From Blastopirellula retiformator (GTDB lineage: Bacteria; Planctomycetota; Planctomycetia; Pirellulales; Pirellulaceae), in contig NZ_SJPF01000001.1 in assembly GCF_007859755.1 (NCBI RefSeq), forward strand, positions 918,082 to 982,081: DNA of 64,000 bases, written 5' to 3'. A model generated the notes under the pieces. That model saw nothing but the letters and a program-made list of their open reading frames with translations. It ran no database searches and was not told the origin of the DNA. Numbering within the stretch: position 1 is the stretch's first letter; each line of letters opens with the position of its first letter. A program made the translations under genes and the position numbers. Positions 44,840 through 53,025 of the stretch are shown piece after piece.

Positions 44840-45538
44840 TTACTCATCGCGCCAGATTTCGCCCAGCAGTTTGTGCAACTGCGGATCGTGTCGCTTCAGC
44901 TCGGCGTTGACGAACGGGTAGTAATCGTTGGTACCGAAGTACGCTTCGGTTCCTTCGGCGAAGTACTCCATCGGGTTCTGCAGCGCGTAGTGCCGTTCTT
45001 CTTTGCCGTTGTAGCGGAGGACCTTCTCGTACTGGCCGCTTTGTTTGGCGCGGTCATAGGCCGCTTTGATGGCGGCGTCGTCGTAGCCAAAGACGCGGTC
45101 GTGATAGCTATGGGCCAGTTCGTGCAGCAGCATGAAGGGCTGTTCTTTGGACCAGTCGATAAATTTCTGGGCGCTGGAGATCTCGACCGACTTCGCCTTC
45201 TTGTCGAGAAAGCCGTTCTTGCGGAGCCAGTCGGCCGATGGGTGGTAGCAGGCGCAAGGATCAAACTTGTCGTCGTCGACCTCCAGCCAGATTGGCGCTT
45301 TCTGGAGTTCGGTCAGCGGACGCCGCGGGACCAGGCGACAGATTTCGCGCAGCTTGTCCTGCAACAGGCGAGTCGCCTGGTCGCCCAACTCTTTCTCTTC
45401 GCGGAGCAGGCGTTTGTTGACGTAGACGTCCCACCCCTCGTAGTTCGTCAGGTGGTAGGCGGTGATCGGCTCCGGCGCGGCAGGTTTCTCCTCCGTTTCG
45501 GCGGCCAACAGGGCGCAAACGACAAGCGATACGATCAT
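44840..45538 (-). CDS. Exported HExxH zinc-metallopeptidase-like protein
   Basis: This 232-residue protein has a short signal-like start (MIVSLVVCALLAAETEE). The zinc-binding motif is HELAH at 139-143, followed 50 residues later by PMEYFAEGTEAYFG, whose glutamate (191 or 195) can be the third ligand. This gluzincin layout recalls anthrax-lethal-factor-type and related peptidases. The N-terminal part holds CACYHP, a possible metal or disulfide site. Target unknown; it probably acts in the periplasm. It is the only gene between repeat A1 and pyrE. Confidence 0.75.
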   Translation of the reverse strand: MIVSLVVCALLAAETEEKPAAPEPITAYHLTNYEGWDVYVNKRLLREEKELGDQATRLLQDKLREICRLVPRRPLTELQKAPIWLEVDDDKFDPCACYHPSADWLRKNGFLDKKAKSVEISSAQKFIDWSKEQPFMLLHELAHSYHDRVFGYDDAAIKAAYDRAKQSGQYEKVLRYNGKEERHYALQNPMEYFAEGTEAYFGTNDYYPFVNAELKRHDPQLHKLLGEIWRDE

Positions 45539-45673
45539 GGGACGACGCGATCTCTTTTTGAGGGGAAGCGAACGGCGGCGAAAAAATAAGCGTCGCGCGG
45601 CGTACTACGGCAAGCAGGCGTCGCTTGCTACCATAAAGGGCTGATCCACTTAGCGGCGACGGAATCCAAAACT

Positions 45674-46231
45674 ATGAAATACGACAAAGCGAAACTCATC
45701 GAGATTGTACGTCAAAAGGGGCTTCAGTTCGGCGATTTTACGCTGGCCTCTGGCAAAAAAGCTTCCTACTACATGGATTGCCGCAAGGTGACCCTCGATA
45801 GCGAGGGGGCGCTGCAAGTGGCGCTGGGAATCCTGGAGATGATGGAAGGCGATCTGCCGGACGCCGTCGGCGGCATGGCGATCGGCGCCGATCCGATCAC
45901 CGCGGCGGTCATCACGATGGCGGCGGTTGAGCAAAAAACGTTGGCCGGATTCATCGTCCGTAAGGAAGCGAAAGCGCACGGCACCGGACGCGACGTCGAA
46001 GGACCGGTCTCGCCGGGACAAACCTGCGTGATCGTCGAAGACGTCGTTACGACCGGCGGCAGCTCGCTGCAGGCGATCGAAAAGGTCAAAACGGCCGGGC
46101 TGGAAGTTCGCGAAGTGATCGCGATCGTCGATCGGTTGGAAGGGGGCGCCGAGGCGTTCGCCGCCGCCGGTTACAAGCTGCGGACGCTACTGACGGTCAA
46201 GGACTTTGGAATCGAACCGCCGCAGAAATAA
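45674..46231 (+). CDS. pyrE: Orotate phosphoribosyltransferase
   Basis: This 185-residue enzyme makes OMP from orotate and PRPP in pyrimidine synthesis. Marks are FTLASGKKASYYMDCRKV, the flexible loop VRKEAKAHGTGRDVEG and the PRPP motif CVIVEDVVTTGGSSLQAI. Length is slightly below E. coli PyrE and normal for the shorter type. The BFD-type gene follows 13 bp downstream and is likely co-transcribed. Confidence 0.95.
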   Translation: MKYDKAKLIEIVRQKGLQFGDFTLASGKKASYYMDCRKVTLDSEGALQVALGILEMMEGDLPDAVGGMAIGADPITAAVITMAAVEQKTLAGFIVRKEAKAHGTGRDVEGPVSPGQTCVIVEDVVTTGGSSLQAIEKVKTAGLEVREVIAIVDRLEGGAEAFAAAGYKLRTLLTVKDFGIEPPQK

Positions 46232-46244
46232 GCGGAGATGAGCG

Positions 46245-46529
46245 ATGCAGCCTGATGACGAACTTTGCCTTTGCTTTCATGTGACGAAACGCAAAGTGGT
46301 CAACTTCCTGCGGATTGAAAAACCGCGACGCGTCGGGCAGTTAAGCGAGTGTTTTGGCGCAGGGACTGGCTGCGGTTGGTGCCGTCCCTTCTTGCAGCGG
46401 CTTTTTGATCAAGCGGTCGCTGCGGGAGAAACCAGCGACGAACTGCCGACGCCTGAGGAATACGCCGCCATGCGCGCCAGCTATATCAGCGAGGGCAAAG
46501 GAAAGCCGCCTGGCGGCTCACCAGCTTAG
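46245..46529 (+). CDS. BFD-like [2Fe-2S]-binding protein
   Basis: This 94-residue protein has the BFD domain cysteines: CLCFHVTKR (C-x-C) near residue 8 and GAGTGCGWC (C-x2-C) near 43, with the helical segment between them. Such domains occur as bacterioferritin-associated ferredoxins and in nitrite reductase. A role in iron release or electron transfer next to pyrE is speculative. GGAG sits 7 nt before the ATG. Its stop codon TAG is the first three bases of repeat A2. Confidence 0.85.
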   Translation: MQPDDELCLCFHVTKRKVVNFLRIEKPRRVGQLSECFGAGTGCGWCRPFLQRLFDQAVAAGETSDELPTPEEYAAMRASYISEGKGKPPGGSPA

Positions 46530-46682
46530 CAGTCCGTTGATTTTCTCGACGGACTGCATGATCGCAGGGGTGCGATCCCAAAATAGCGACGTAAGTCGTT
46601 ATTTTGCGAGCCGCGAAGAGCGATGCTCTGAGCCTGGCGAGATTGGAAAATGCCACGAGGGCATTTTTCAACAGGCAGTTAG
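46527..46682 (+). repeat. Repeat family A, full-length copy (A2)
   Basis: It has exactly the same length as A1 (156 bp), with about ten substitutions. H1, H2 and H4 keep their stems, with the H2 and H4 loops changed. H3 has an A-to-G change that still pairs (G-U). H5 is weaker (TGCC/GGCA). Its last 31 nt equal the fragment at 482-512. It lies between the BFD gene and the STAS gene. Confidence 0.9.
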
Positions 46683-46697
46683 GCCGACAGGGAAGAT

Positions 46698-47054
46698 CTA
46701 CGAAGCTTCCCCGAGGAGATTGGCGACCGCTTCGTCGGTGGTCGCAAATCGCTCCCAAAGCGAATCGATCTTCGAGCGACGTAGCACGCTCAAGCAAGGA
46801 TCGTCCAGGCCGACCAATACTAAACGGCCGTTCCTCTTCTTCACCAGCTTCCAGGTTCGAATTAAGAACTGGATGAAATACGAGCCGAAGTAGCGGGTCG
46901 ACGTGAGGTCAAAGATGACCAACGGCGGGTCCGCATGTTTTGCAACTTCGATTAGCTGCTGTGAGGTCTTGCCAAGATTGGTTTCGTCGAGACTGTCGTA
47001 CTCATTGCCGAACTCAATGACGGTGACTTCACGTTTCCTTAGGATGTTAACCAT
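46698..47054 (-). CDS. STAS-domain protein (anti-sigma factor antagonist type)
   Basis: This 118-residue single-domain STAS protein resembles SpoIIAA/RsbV. The strand-helix pattern VIEFGNEYDSLDETN, LVIFDLTSTRYFGSYFIQFL and GRLVLVGLDDPCLSVLRRSKI is typical. The phosphorylatable serine of the family corresponds to the Ser in YFGSYF. It may regulate an anti-sigma factor/kinase in stress response; no partner is adjacent. It ends 15 bp after repeat A2. Confidence 0.85.
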   Translation of the reverse strand: MVNILRKREVTVIEFGNEYDSLDETNLGKTSQQLIEVAKHADPPLVIFDLTSTRYFGSYFIQFLIRTWKLVKKRNGRLVLVGLDDPCLSVLRRSKIDSLWERFATTDEAVANLLGEAS

Positions 47055-47440
47055 GTTGAATTTGATGCACTGCTCTCGCGCGATTAGACGATGTTGATAA
47101 CTAAATAAGAGGGGCGAACAGGCAGGGCATTTTAGGTGTCCAGATGTTTTCCGTAAGAATTCAAAAAACGATCTTGATTTCAGTCTACATTCGCCTGTCT
47201 CATTTTACAACCCATTAAACGGAAAGCAGTTACGCCTACGGCTAATGCCAAATAGGTTGCGGATGTTCCGCAAGCCGAGGTGGGATCTGTAGCGGTGTAT
47301 GCATCTCCTGCCGGATGGAGTAGCTCCTGTGTGGGTTGCGGCGCCTGCCAAAGTGCTAGGTTTTCTGGCTGCGGAAATTCGTGGGCAATTCAACAGGGGA
47401 AGCTTGCCCTCTCAGCTATGATTGTGTGGGAGATTATCAC
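47055..47440. other. Intergenic region with one hairpin
   Basis: These 386 bp separate the STAS gene (minus) and the LOG gene (plus). A stable stem GGTTGCGGA / TCCGCAAGCC (47255-47276, one bulge) is the only clear structure. No RNA family is recognised. The LOG frame is open back to 47381 without homology. Confidence 0.45.
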
Positions 47441-48505
47441 ATGACCAATACTGATGACGAAGCTGCTAATTCGGCGAAGCAAGCGGAGGGGGACGCGGTC
47501 GCCCGCCGTGCCGTGATCACCGCCGATGCGCTAATCCAGCAAATACGGGATACCGCGGATAAATTAGCGGCCGACGAATCTTCACGGGGCGACCTAAAAA
47601 TTCTGAGTCGTTCGCTCCGAGAGCTGCGTTACGCCTTCAAAGTTTTCGCGCCGTATCGTCATCGCCGTAAGGTGACCGTCTTCGGATCGGCCCGCACGCC
47701 GGAAGACGCTCCAAGTTTTCAAGCCGCGCTCGAATTTGGCAAGAAGATCGCCGAGAAAAATTGGCTGGTCATCACCGGTGCGGCCAGCGGGATTATGGAA
47801 GCGGGACATCTGGGCGCCGGCCGTGAGAACTCGATGGGGCTGAATATCATGCTTCCCTTCGAGCAGGACGCCAACGAGGTGATCCTGGGGGACGAGAAGC
47901 TCGTCCACATGAAGTACTTCTTCACCCGTAAGTTGATGTTCGTCAAAGAGTGCGACGCGGTCGTCTGTTTCGCCGGCGGTTTTGGTACGCTGGACGAAGC
48001 GTTTGAAGTGCTGACGCTGTTGCAAACCGGCAAGCGCGAAATGTGCCCGGTTGTGCTGGTCGACGAGCCGGGCGGCTACTACTGGAAACGGTTCCACGAG
48101 TTCATGCTCGATCCGCTGCTGAAGCAGCGTTTGATTTCGCCCGAAGACCTGGCGATCTACAAGGTGACCGACAATTGCGACGAGGCGATCGAGGAGACGC
48201 TCGGTTTTTATCGCAACTACCACAGCATGCGGTTCGTGCGCGACAAGCTGGTGCTGCGAATTCAGGAAGCTCCGTCGCCTGAATTATTTGAACAGATTCA
48301 GACCGAGTTCCAGGACATTCTGGTGCGTGGCCAGTTCAAATTGAGCGATCCGCTGCCGCACGAAAGCGACCAGCCCGACCTGGCGCCGCTGCCGCGACTG
48401 GTATTCGAGTTCAACCGCCGCAGCCTAGGGCGGTTCCGGATGTTGATCGATTGTTTGAATCAGCAGTCGATCGAGCCGGCGCTGCGCGAGTTCCCCGAAC
48501 CGTAA
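47441..48505 (+). CDS. LOG-family protein (nucleotide phosphoribohydrolase type)
   Basis: This 354-residue protein has a lysine-decarboxylase-like Rossmann core (about 80-260). KVTVFGSARTPEDAP is the nucleotide-side motif and ITGAASGIMEAGHLGAG the second glycine motif. FTRKLMFVKECDAVVCFAGGFGTLDEAFE contains the catalytic Arg and the PGGxGTxxE-like signature, here AGGFGTLDE. Members release the base from nucleoside 5'-monophosphates. The extra N-terminal helices and about 100 C-terminal residues mark the long bacterial form. ATG 47441 follows GGGAG. Confidence 0.88.
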   Translation: MTNTDDEAANSAKQAEGDAVARRAVITADALIQQIRDTADKLAADESSRGDLKILSRSLRELRYAFKVFAPYRHRRKVTVFGSARTPEDAPSFQAALEFGKKIAEKNWLVITGAASGIMEAGHLGAGRENSMGLNIMLPFEQDANEVILGDEKLVHMKYFFTRKLMFVKECDAVVCFAGGFGTLDEAFEVLTLLQTGKREMCPVVLVDEPGGYYWKRFHEFMLDPLLKQRLISPEDLAIYKVTDNCDEAIEETLGFYRNYHSMRFVRDKLVLRIQEAPSPELFEQIQTEFQDILVRGQFKLSDPLPHESDQPDLAPLPRLVFEFNRRSLGRFRMLIDCLNQQSIEPALREFPEP

Positions 48506-48530
48506 TTGCGGTCAGGGGCGAAGCCAGGTG

Positions 48531-48562
48531 TGCCACTGCTGGCTTGTCCAGCAGGGTGGAAG
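48531..48562 (+). repeat. Hairpin repeat after the LOG gene
   Basis: CCACTGCTGG, a short loop CTTGT, and CCAGCAGGGTGG form a stable stem about 26 nt after the stop. From memory such CCACTGCTGG hairpins recur in planctomycete intergenic DNA. It may also help end transcription, though no T run follows. Confidence 0.6.
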
Positions 48563-48584
48563 TAGCGAGCGGTAGCTATCCGGC

Positions 48585-48702
48585 GTAGTTTGGGCGCAGC
48601 GCTGGCCCAACAATGTGCTTGCAAGCTCAAAGGTGGGTTACGTAGGCGAACGACATCTGGCGATCGAATCAGAATCGATCGCGCTTACTACATCCACCCT
48701 AC
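48585..48702 (+). repeat. Repeat family B, copy 2
   Basis: It is similar to 44537-44660 along its length, with a shared core TTACGTARGCGAACGAC and inner hairpin GCGATCGA / TCGATCGC. Ends are GTAGTTTGGGCGCAG and CATCCACCCTAC. It fills most of the space between the LOG gene and the convergent DUF2617 gene. Confidence 0.8.
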
Positions 48703-48730
48703 AAATGAGATGGGATCCAGCTAGACCGGC

Positions 48731-49267
48731 TTACGGCAGTTGGAAGTACGATTCCGTTTTGACGATGGCGTTGTCGTCGGGGAATGTGTGGAAGGCCTGG
48801 ATGAAGACGCTGCGGCTGCGGGTCTCGGCGTTGATGTAGCTGAGGGCGCCGAAGTTCATGCGGCCGCTGGAGTCGAACTGGTGGACGAGTCCTTGTTTGG
48901 GATCGTACGACAGTTCGCGTTGGCACATGCGAAAGAGTTTCGGCGTGACCGGTTCGAGCTCGAACTCCGCCTTGTAGCCGACGCCGCCATGGCAATCGAG
49001 CTTGTCAACGCGGCGGCCTTTCAGCTGATAAGCGATCACGCGGCGACGTTGCGGCAGCGGCTGATGGGCGCTGGCGCAGACTTCAGTCAGCGTCATCCCT
49101 TCGTACCGCCAGGTGATGATGTGACCGACGCTGGTGATATCGAGCTTCAAAGTGTAGCCGCCGCGCTGAATCGTGCGAGACTTGTAGATCTCGAACAACT
49201 CGGGGTGGAGCGAACGACTGTAGAGTTGGAAAACCAGCTCTGCGACTTTGGGACGAATCGATAGCAC
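48731..49267 (-). CDS. DUF2617 family protein
   Basis: This 178-residue protein matches my memory of DUF2617: VAELVFQLYSRSLHPELFEI near the start, GYTLKLDITSVGHIITWRY, QLKGRRVDKLDC and a long strand-rich C-terminal half. Function unknown; relatives occur mainly in actinobacteria and planctomycetes. No signal peptide or membrane segment. It is single-gene, convergent with the LOG gene across repeat B2. Confidence 0.75.
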   Translation of the reverse strand: MLSIRPKVAELVFQLYSRSLHPELFEIYKSRTIQRGGYTLKLDITSVGHIITWRYEGMTLTEVCASAHQPLPQRRRVIAYQLKGRRVDKLDCHGGVGYKAEFELEPVTPKLFRMCQRELSYDPKQGLVHQFDSSGRMNFGALSYINAETRSRSVFIQAFHTFPDDNAIVKTESYFQLP

Positions 49268-49471
49268 GCGGGAGGCTTCCTTGTGGTGAAAGTGCCGGCT
49301 GTCGAACCAGGGGACGGATCGGCTCGACGCTCCAATTATACGTTGCGTATCGACCGGTCACAAAGAGAGCTTTTCGCGTCTCTGTAGGTTACGATTATGT
49401 TCCGCAACTCTTTGTTCACAAGGACTTGACATTCGCCTTTCGTGTGCGCTGGATCTCGCTAGCAGCGGCGG

Positions 49472-50209
49472 CTAGGCGAGCGCCACGAAAACGTCGTAAA
49501 GCGCGTGCGTGCCGGCGGCAATCCCAAAACCGCGAAAGCTGAACAGAACGCCAAAGATAAGTCCCGCCGAACAGCGAAACAGGAAACTATACCACTGAAA
49601 CGCTTCGCCAGCGGACGTAAAAAAGTCGTAGTGGGCGGCCGAAAAAATCAGGCTCGAGCCAACAATCGCAATCGCGGTCGCCGCCATCTTGGGTGCGCCA
49701 AACCAAGTGGCGGCTTGCCACAATACCGGAATCAGCATCAAGCGGAACAACAGTTCTTCATAGATTCCTGCGCCAAAATACGCAATCATTTGGCGGACAG
49801 TTTCGCTGGGCAAAATCGAGCCGCTCTCCGCGGCGATCTCCGCCTTCAGCATCGCCGCTTGCCAATGGGCCAGGCCGAGCAAGATCAAACCGAGCGCCGC
49901 CGATTCGAGCAACATCAGCGGCAGCACGCCCGGCGAGATTTTCCAGGGCTGCTCTTTCAGGTGATGCCAGGCCAGCAGACAGCCGCACGTCAGCAGCGGC
50001 AGCAGGAAATATTGGCCGAAGCCGAGCACGATCAGCAGTTCGCGCAGCCAGACGTCGACGCCGTTGCGGATCGCCTGCGGGCCCAGGGCGAAGACCCCCA
50101 CCTCGTAGATCACCAGCATCGGCACGACGAAGGCCAGGCTCATCAGCGGCCTGGCCGATTCGGCGAAGTAGCCGGGCGAGGGTGGTGCGGTTTCGGCGTC
50201 GGACATCAA
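49472..50209 (-). CDS. CPBP-family intramembrane metalloprotease
   Basis: This 245-residue membrane protein has about seven hydrophobic segments and the CPBP (CAAX-prenyl protease 2-like) motifs: GIYEELLFR (EExxxR, residues about 150-160), FSAAHYDFF (second His motif) and a final GTHALYDVFVAL. Such proteins cleave or process membrane peptides; its target is not visible. It is divergent from the glycosylase gene, whose start lies about 100 bp away. Confidence 0.88.
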   Translation of the reverse strand: MMSDAETAPPSPGYFAESARPLMSLAFVVPMLVIYEVGVFALGPQAIRNGVDVWLRELLIVLGFGQYFLLPLLTCGCLLAWHHLKEQPWKISPGVLPLMLLESAALGLILLGLAHWQAAMLKAEIAAESGSILPSETVRQMIAYFGAGIYEELLFRLMLIPVLWQAATWFGAPKMAATAIAIVGSSLIFSAAHYDFFTSAGEAFQWYSFLFRCSAGLIFGVLFSFRGFGIAAGTHALYDVFVALA

Positions 50210-50310
50210 GACGTGGTGGGTCGGGTTGTCAGGGGAACGGGGAATATCGATATTGTCGGAGGAAATGGAGGTCGTCTCCAGCCCACCTTTCTGTGCCCGT
50301 ATATCCGCTC

Positions 50311-50976
50311 ATGTCGATAACTTTGTTGGACGTCTACGACCGGCTGCTCGCCCACTATGGCCCTCAAGCGTGGTGGCCGGGGGATTCTCGGCTGGAAATC
50401 ATGGTCGGCGCCATTTTGACGCAAAACACGTCGTGGAGAAACGTCGAGAAGGCGATTTTGAATTTGAAAGAGGAGGGGCTGTTTGACCCCTTCAAGCTGC
50501 AAGAGACGCCCCAAGAGGGGCTGGCCGAGATCATTCGCCCGGCCGGCTATTATCGCCTGAAGGCGAAGCGGCTGCAGAACCTGATGCGGTATGTCGTAGA
50601 GACGCATCACGGCGATCTCGACGCGATGTTTGCGTGCAGTCTCTCTGCGCTACGAGAAGACCTGCTGGCGCTCAACGGCATCGGTCCCGAGACGGCTGAC
50701 GCAATTCTGCTGTACGCCGGAGAGCTGCCGACCTTCGTAGTTGATACCTACACCGCGCGCGTGCTAAAGCGACATGGCTGGATCGAACAAGAGGCGGACT
50801 ATCACCAGATCCAGGACTTGCTGGTCAGCGAGTTGCCGCAAGAGGTACCGCTTTACAACGAATATCACGCGCTTCTCGTCCGCGTCGGCAACGCCCATTG
50901 CCGGAAGACGCCCAAGTGCGACACTTGCCCGCTGTGCGAGCTATTGCCGCCGGGCGGGATTGAAGAAGGGTTTTGA
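50311..50976 (+). CDS. HhH-GPD DNA glycosylase with 4Fe-4S cluster, MpgII-like
   Basis: This 221-residue protein belongs to the endonuclease III superfamily. The helix-hairpin-helix reads LNGIGPETADAILLYA and the catalytic Asp lies in FVVDTYTARV. The lyase lysine of endonuclease III (GxGxKTA) is Glu here, as in the monofunctional 3-methyladenine glycosylases of the MpgII/MagIII type. The C-terminal cysteines are spaced C-x5-C-x2-C-x2-C, unlike C-x6-C-x2-C-x5-C of Nth. ATG 50311 starts the fold; the longer upstream frame is antisense to the CPBP gene. Confidence 0.85.
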   Translation: MSITLLDVYDRLLAHYGPQAWWPGDSRLEIMVGAILTQNTSWRNVEKAILNLKEEGLFDPFKLQETPQEGLAEIIRPAGYYRLKAKRLQNLMRYVVETHHGDLDAMFACSLSALREDLLALNGIGPETADAILLYAGELPTFVVDTYTARVLKRHGWIEQEADYHQIQDLLVSELPQEVPLYNEYHALLVRVGNAHCRKTPKCDTCPLCELLPPGGIEEGF

Positions 50977-51021
50977 GCGAAATAATCTACGCGTTTGCTC
51001 CGCACAGCGGACGCTACCAAG

Positions 51022-52239
51022 CTACGCCGCACGTTTGGTTTCCGCGGCGTTCTCGCCGGCAAGCTTATTCAGGATGTAGTCCGCTCCGCGGACGGATGCT
51101 CCGCCGCCGGCGACTTTCTCGCGTAGCTGGTGCAATTGGCGGATTCGGGTGGCGTGCGCGTCATCATCTTGCAGCCAGTTGACGATGCGCGTCGCCATAT
51201 CGCCGGTGCGATCTTCGCAGGTCAGGTACTCGGGAAAGAGAACCTGCTCGGCGCCAAGGGCGTCGGGATCGTAGGTGTAATACTCGTCGTCGTAAAACGG
51301 CTTGTCGGTCGACAAGATGTTGACCAGCGTGATGTACCGCACCTTGCGGAAGAAGCTTTGCACCCACAGGGCGAACGGGCTGATCTTGTAGTGAATGACG
51401 GTCGGCTTTTCGTGGTACAGAAGTTCCAGCGAAACGCTGCCGCTGCAAGCCAGGCAACAGTGGGCCGATTGGATCAGCTCTGGCGTGCGATCGACCTGGA
51501 CTTCGATATCGAGTCCCGAGGCGATGATCTGCTCGAACGCGAAGGCGGCCTGGTTTTCGTTGTAGGCGGCGACGGCGAAGCGGACGTCGGGAACTTGCTC
51601 GGCGATCTTTTTGGCGGTTTCCAAAAAGGGTGGCAGGTTGGCGGCGACTTCCTGCGAGCGTGAGCCGGGCAAGATCGCGACCAGCTTCCCTTTCTTTTCT
51701 CGTTGATCGGCCAGAAAGCCGTCATGCATGCGGTGCTGACGCAGTTGGTCGAAGTAGGGATGTCCGACGAAGGTGGCGTTGCAATCGCGCTCGCGGTACC
51801 ACGCTTCTTCAAACGGCAGCTTGCACAGCACATGGTCGACGAAGCGGCGCATCTTCTTCACCCGCCATCCGCCCCAGGCCCACAGCTGCGGCGTGCCATA
51901 GTAGAAGACCGGAATGCCATGCGCTTTGGCCCGGGCGGCGATCCACCAATTGAAGCCGGGATAGTCGATCAACACGACGGCGTCAGGACGCGATTCGCGG
52001 AAATAGCGATTCGCTTGCAGCATCAAGCCGATGAAGCGATGCAGGTTCAAAAAGACCCGCAGGAACCACATGATCGCCAGTTTGGTCAGATCGGCGTGCA
52101 ATTGGCAGCCTGCGTCGGCCATCTTGGGGCCGCCGTATCCGACAAACTCCAAGTCGCCGCGCCGCGCTTGCATGGCGCGAATCAGGTTCGCTCCATGTAA
52201 GTCGCCGCTTGGCTCGCCGACGCTGAAAAAGATCTTCAT
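51022..52239 (-). CDS. lpxB: Lipid-A-disaccharide synthase
   Basis: This 405-residue GT-B glycosyltransferase (family 19) joins UDP-2,3-diacyl-glucosamine and lipid X. It starts with FFSVGEPSGDLHGANLIRAM. FVGYGGPKMADAGC, VVLIDYPGFNWWIA and the long YYGTPQLWAWGGWRVKKMRR follow, then AILPGSRSQEV and an acceptor/donor site SGSVSLELLYHEKP. It shows that the cell makes lipid A and has an LPS-type outer membrane. AAGGAAG precedes the ATG by 5 nt. It follows a GT2 gene by 21 bp. Confidence 0.94.
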   Translation of the reverse strand: MKIFFSVGEPSGDLHGANLIRAMQARRGDLEFVGYGGPKMADAGCQLHADLTKLAIMWFLRVFLNLHRFIGLMLQANRYFRESRPDAVVLIDYPGFNWWIAARAKAHGIPVFYYGTPQLWAWGGWRVKKMRRFVDHVLCKLPFEEAWYRERDCNATFVGHPYFDQLRQHRMHDGFLADQREKKGKLVAILPGSRSQEVAANLPPFLETAKKIAEQVPDVRFAVAAYNENQAAFAFEQIIASGLDIEVQVDRTPELIQSAHCCLACSGSVSLELLYHEKPTVIHYKISPFALWVQSFFRKVRYITLVNILSTDKPFYDDEYYTYDPDALGAEQVLFPEYLTCEDRTGDMATRIVNWLQDDDAHATRIRQLHQLREKVAGGGASVRGADYILNKLAGENAAETKRAA

Positions 52240-52260
52240 TGTACTTCCTTCTGATCCGCT

Positions 52261-53025
52261 TCAGCCTGCGCGTTTCGGTTCGCGCATGTCGTCAAAAAAA
52301 GCGACCCGTAATTCTGGTAAAAGGTTCTCGGTCCGCTGCAGTTCCGCATAGCTCGGCTCTTGCCAACGCCGGCACAACCACCAGGCGCAAGCCAGGTTCA
52401 GCGGAGAGGGCCAGCCGTCATGTAGCGGCTCGTCGGGCGCCGCCAGGGCATCGTACTCGATCGGCGCCTCGACGACGCGGTAACCGCGCATGGCGACGAA
52501 GGCGGCCAAATAGTAGTACGACCCGCGCGGCAAAGGCGTATGAATCAACGCCTCGCGGCGAGCCGCCCAAAACTGCGATCCGGGATCGCGGACGTCCATG
52601 CCCAACAGCATCCGCCGCGGCGTTCGCGCGATGCGATTTAGCCAGCGAGCCGAATTGTTGGAAGGACGCCGTCCAATCACCAGGTCTCCCCGCGACTGGG
52701 CTTCCAGCAGTGTTTTGATTTGGTGGGGAGGATACTCCAGGCCGGCCGTCGTAAAGACCAGCTTTTCTCCTTCCGACACGCGAATGCCGGCCACGATAGC
52801 GCCGGAGAGCCCAACTCGGCGTTCCAGCCGAATTGCTCGCAGCGGCGGCAGTTGGCGGCATAGGTTTTCGATCGTTTCGACCGTCGAAGGGCGCGAAGCG
52901 TCGTCCACCACGATGATCTCGAACGTTTTGTCGAGCGCATCGAGCTGGTCGAGCAAAGCCGGCATCTGTTCGACCAACGCACCGCCGGAGTTGCGTTGGG
53001 AGATGATGACCGAAATTTCGGGCAT
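52261..53025 (-). CDS. Family 2 glycosyltransferase
   Basis: This 254-residue GT-A enzyme has ISVIISQRNSGGALVEQ at the start, the nucleotide motif FEIIVVDDASRPSTVE, and GLSGAIVAGIRVSEGE. In place of the usual DxD is FTTAGLEYPPHQI. A C-terminal stretch resembles polyprenol-phosphate sugar transferases but lacks membrane helices. Placed 21 bp upstream of lpxB, it may act in lipopolysaccharide or cell-surface sugar assembly (inference). Confidence 0.85.
   Translation of the reverse strand: MPEISVIISQRNSGGALVEQMPALLDQLDALDKTFEIIVVDDASRPSTVETIENLCRQLPPLRAIRLERRVGLSGAIVAGIRVSEGEKLVFTTAGLEYPPHQIKTLLEAQSRGDLVIGRRPSNNSARWLNRIARTPRRMLLGMDVRDPGSQFWAARREALIHTPLPRGSYYYLAAFVAMRGYRVVEAPIEYDALAAPDEPLHDGWPSPLNLACAWWLCRRWQEPSYAELQRTENLLPELRVAFFDDMREPKRAG

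Noticed and set aside
44873-45589. Plus-strand frame opposite the HExxH protein
   Set aside because: Mirror of a real gene; no motif.
49693-50310. N-terminal extension of the glycosylase gene
   Set aside because: It is antisense to the CPBP gene and Arg/Ser-rich; the fold starts at ATG 50311.
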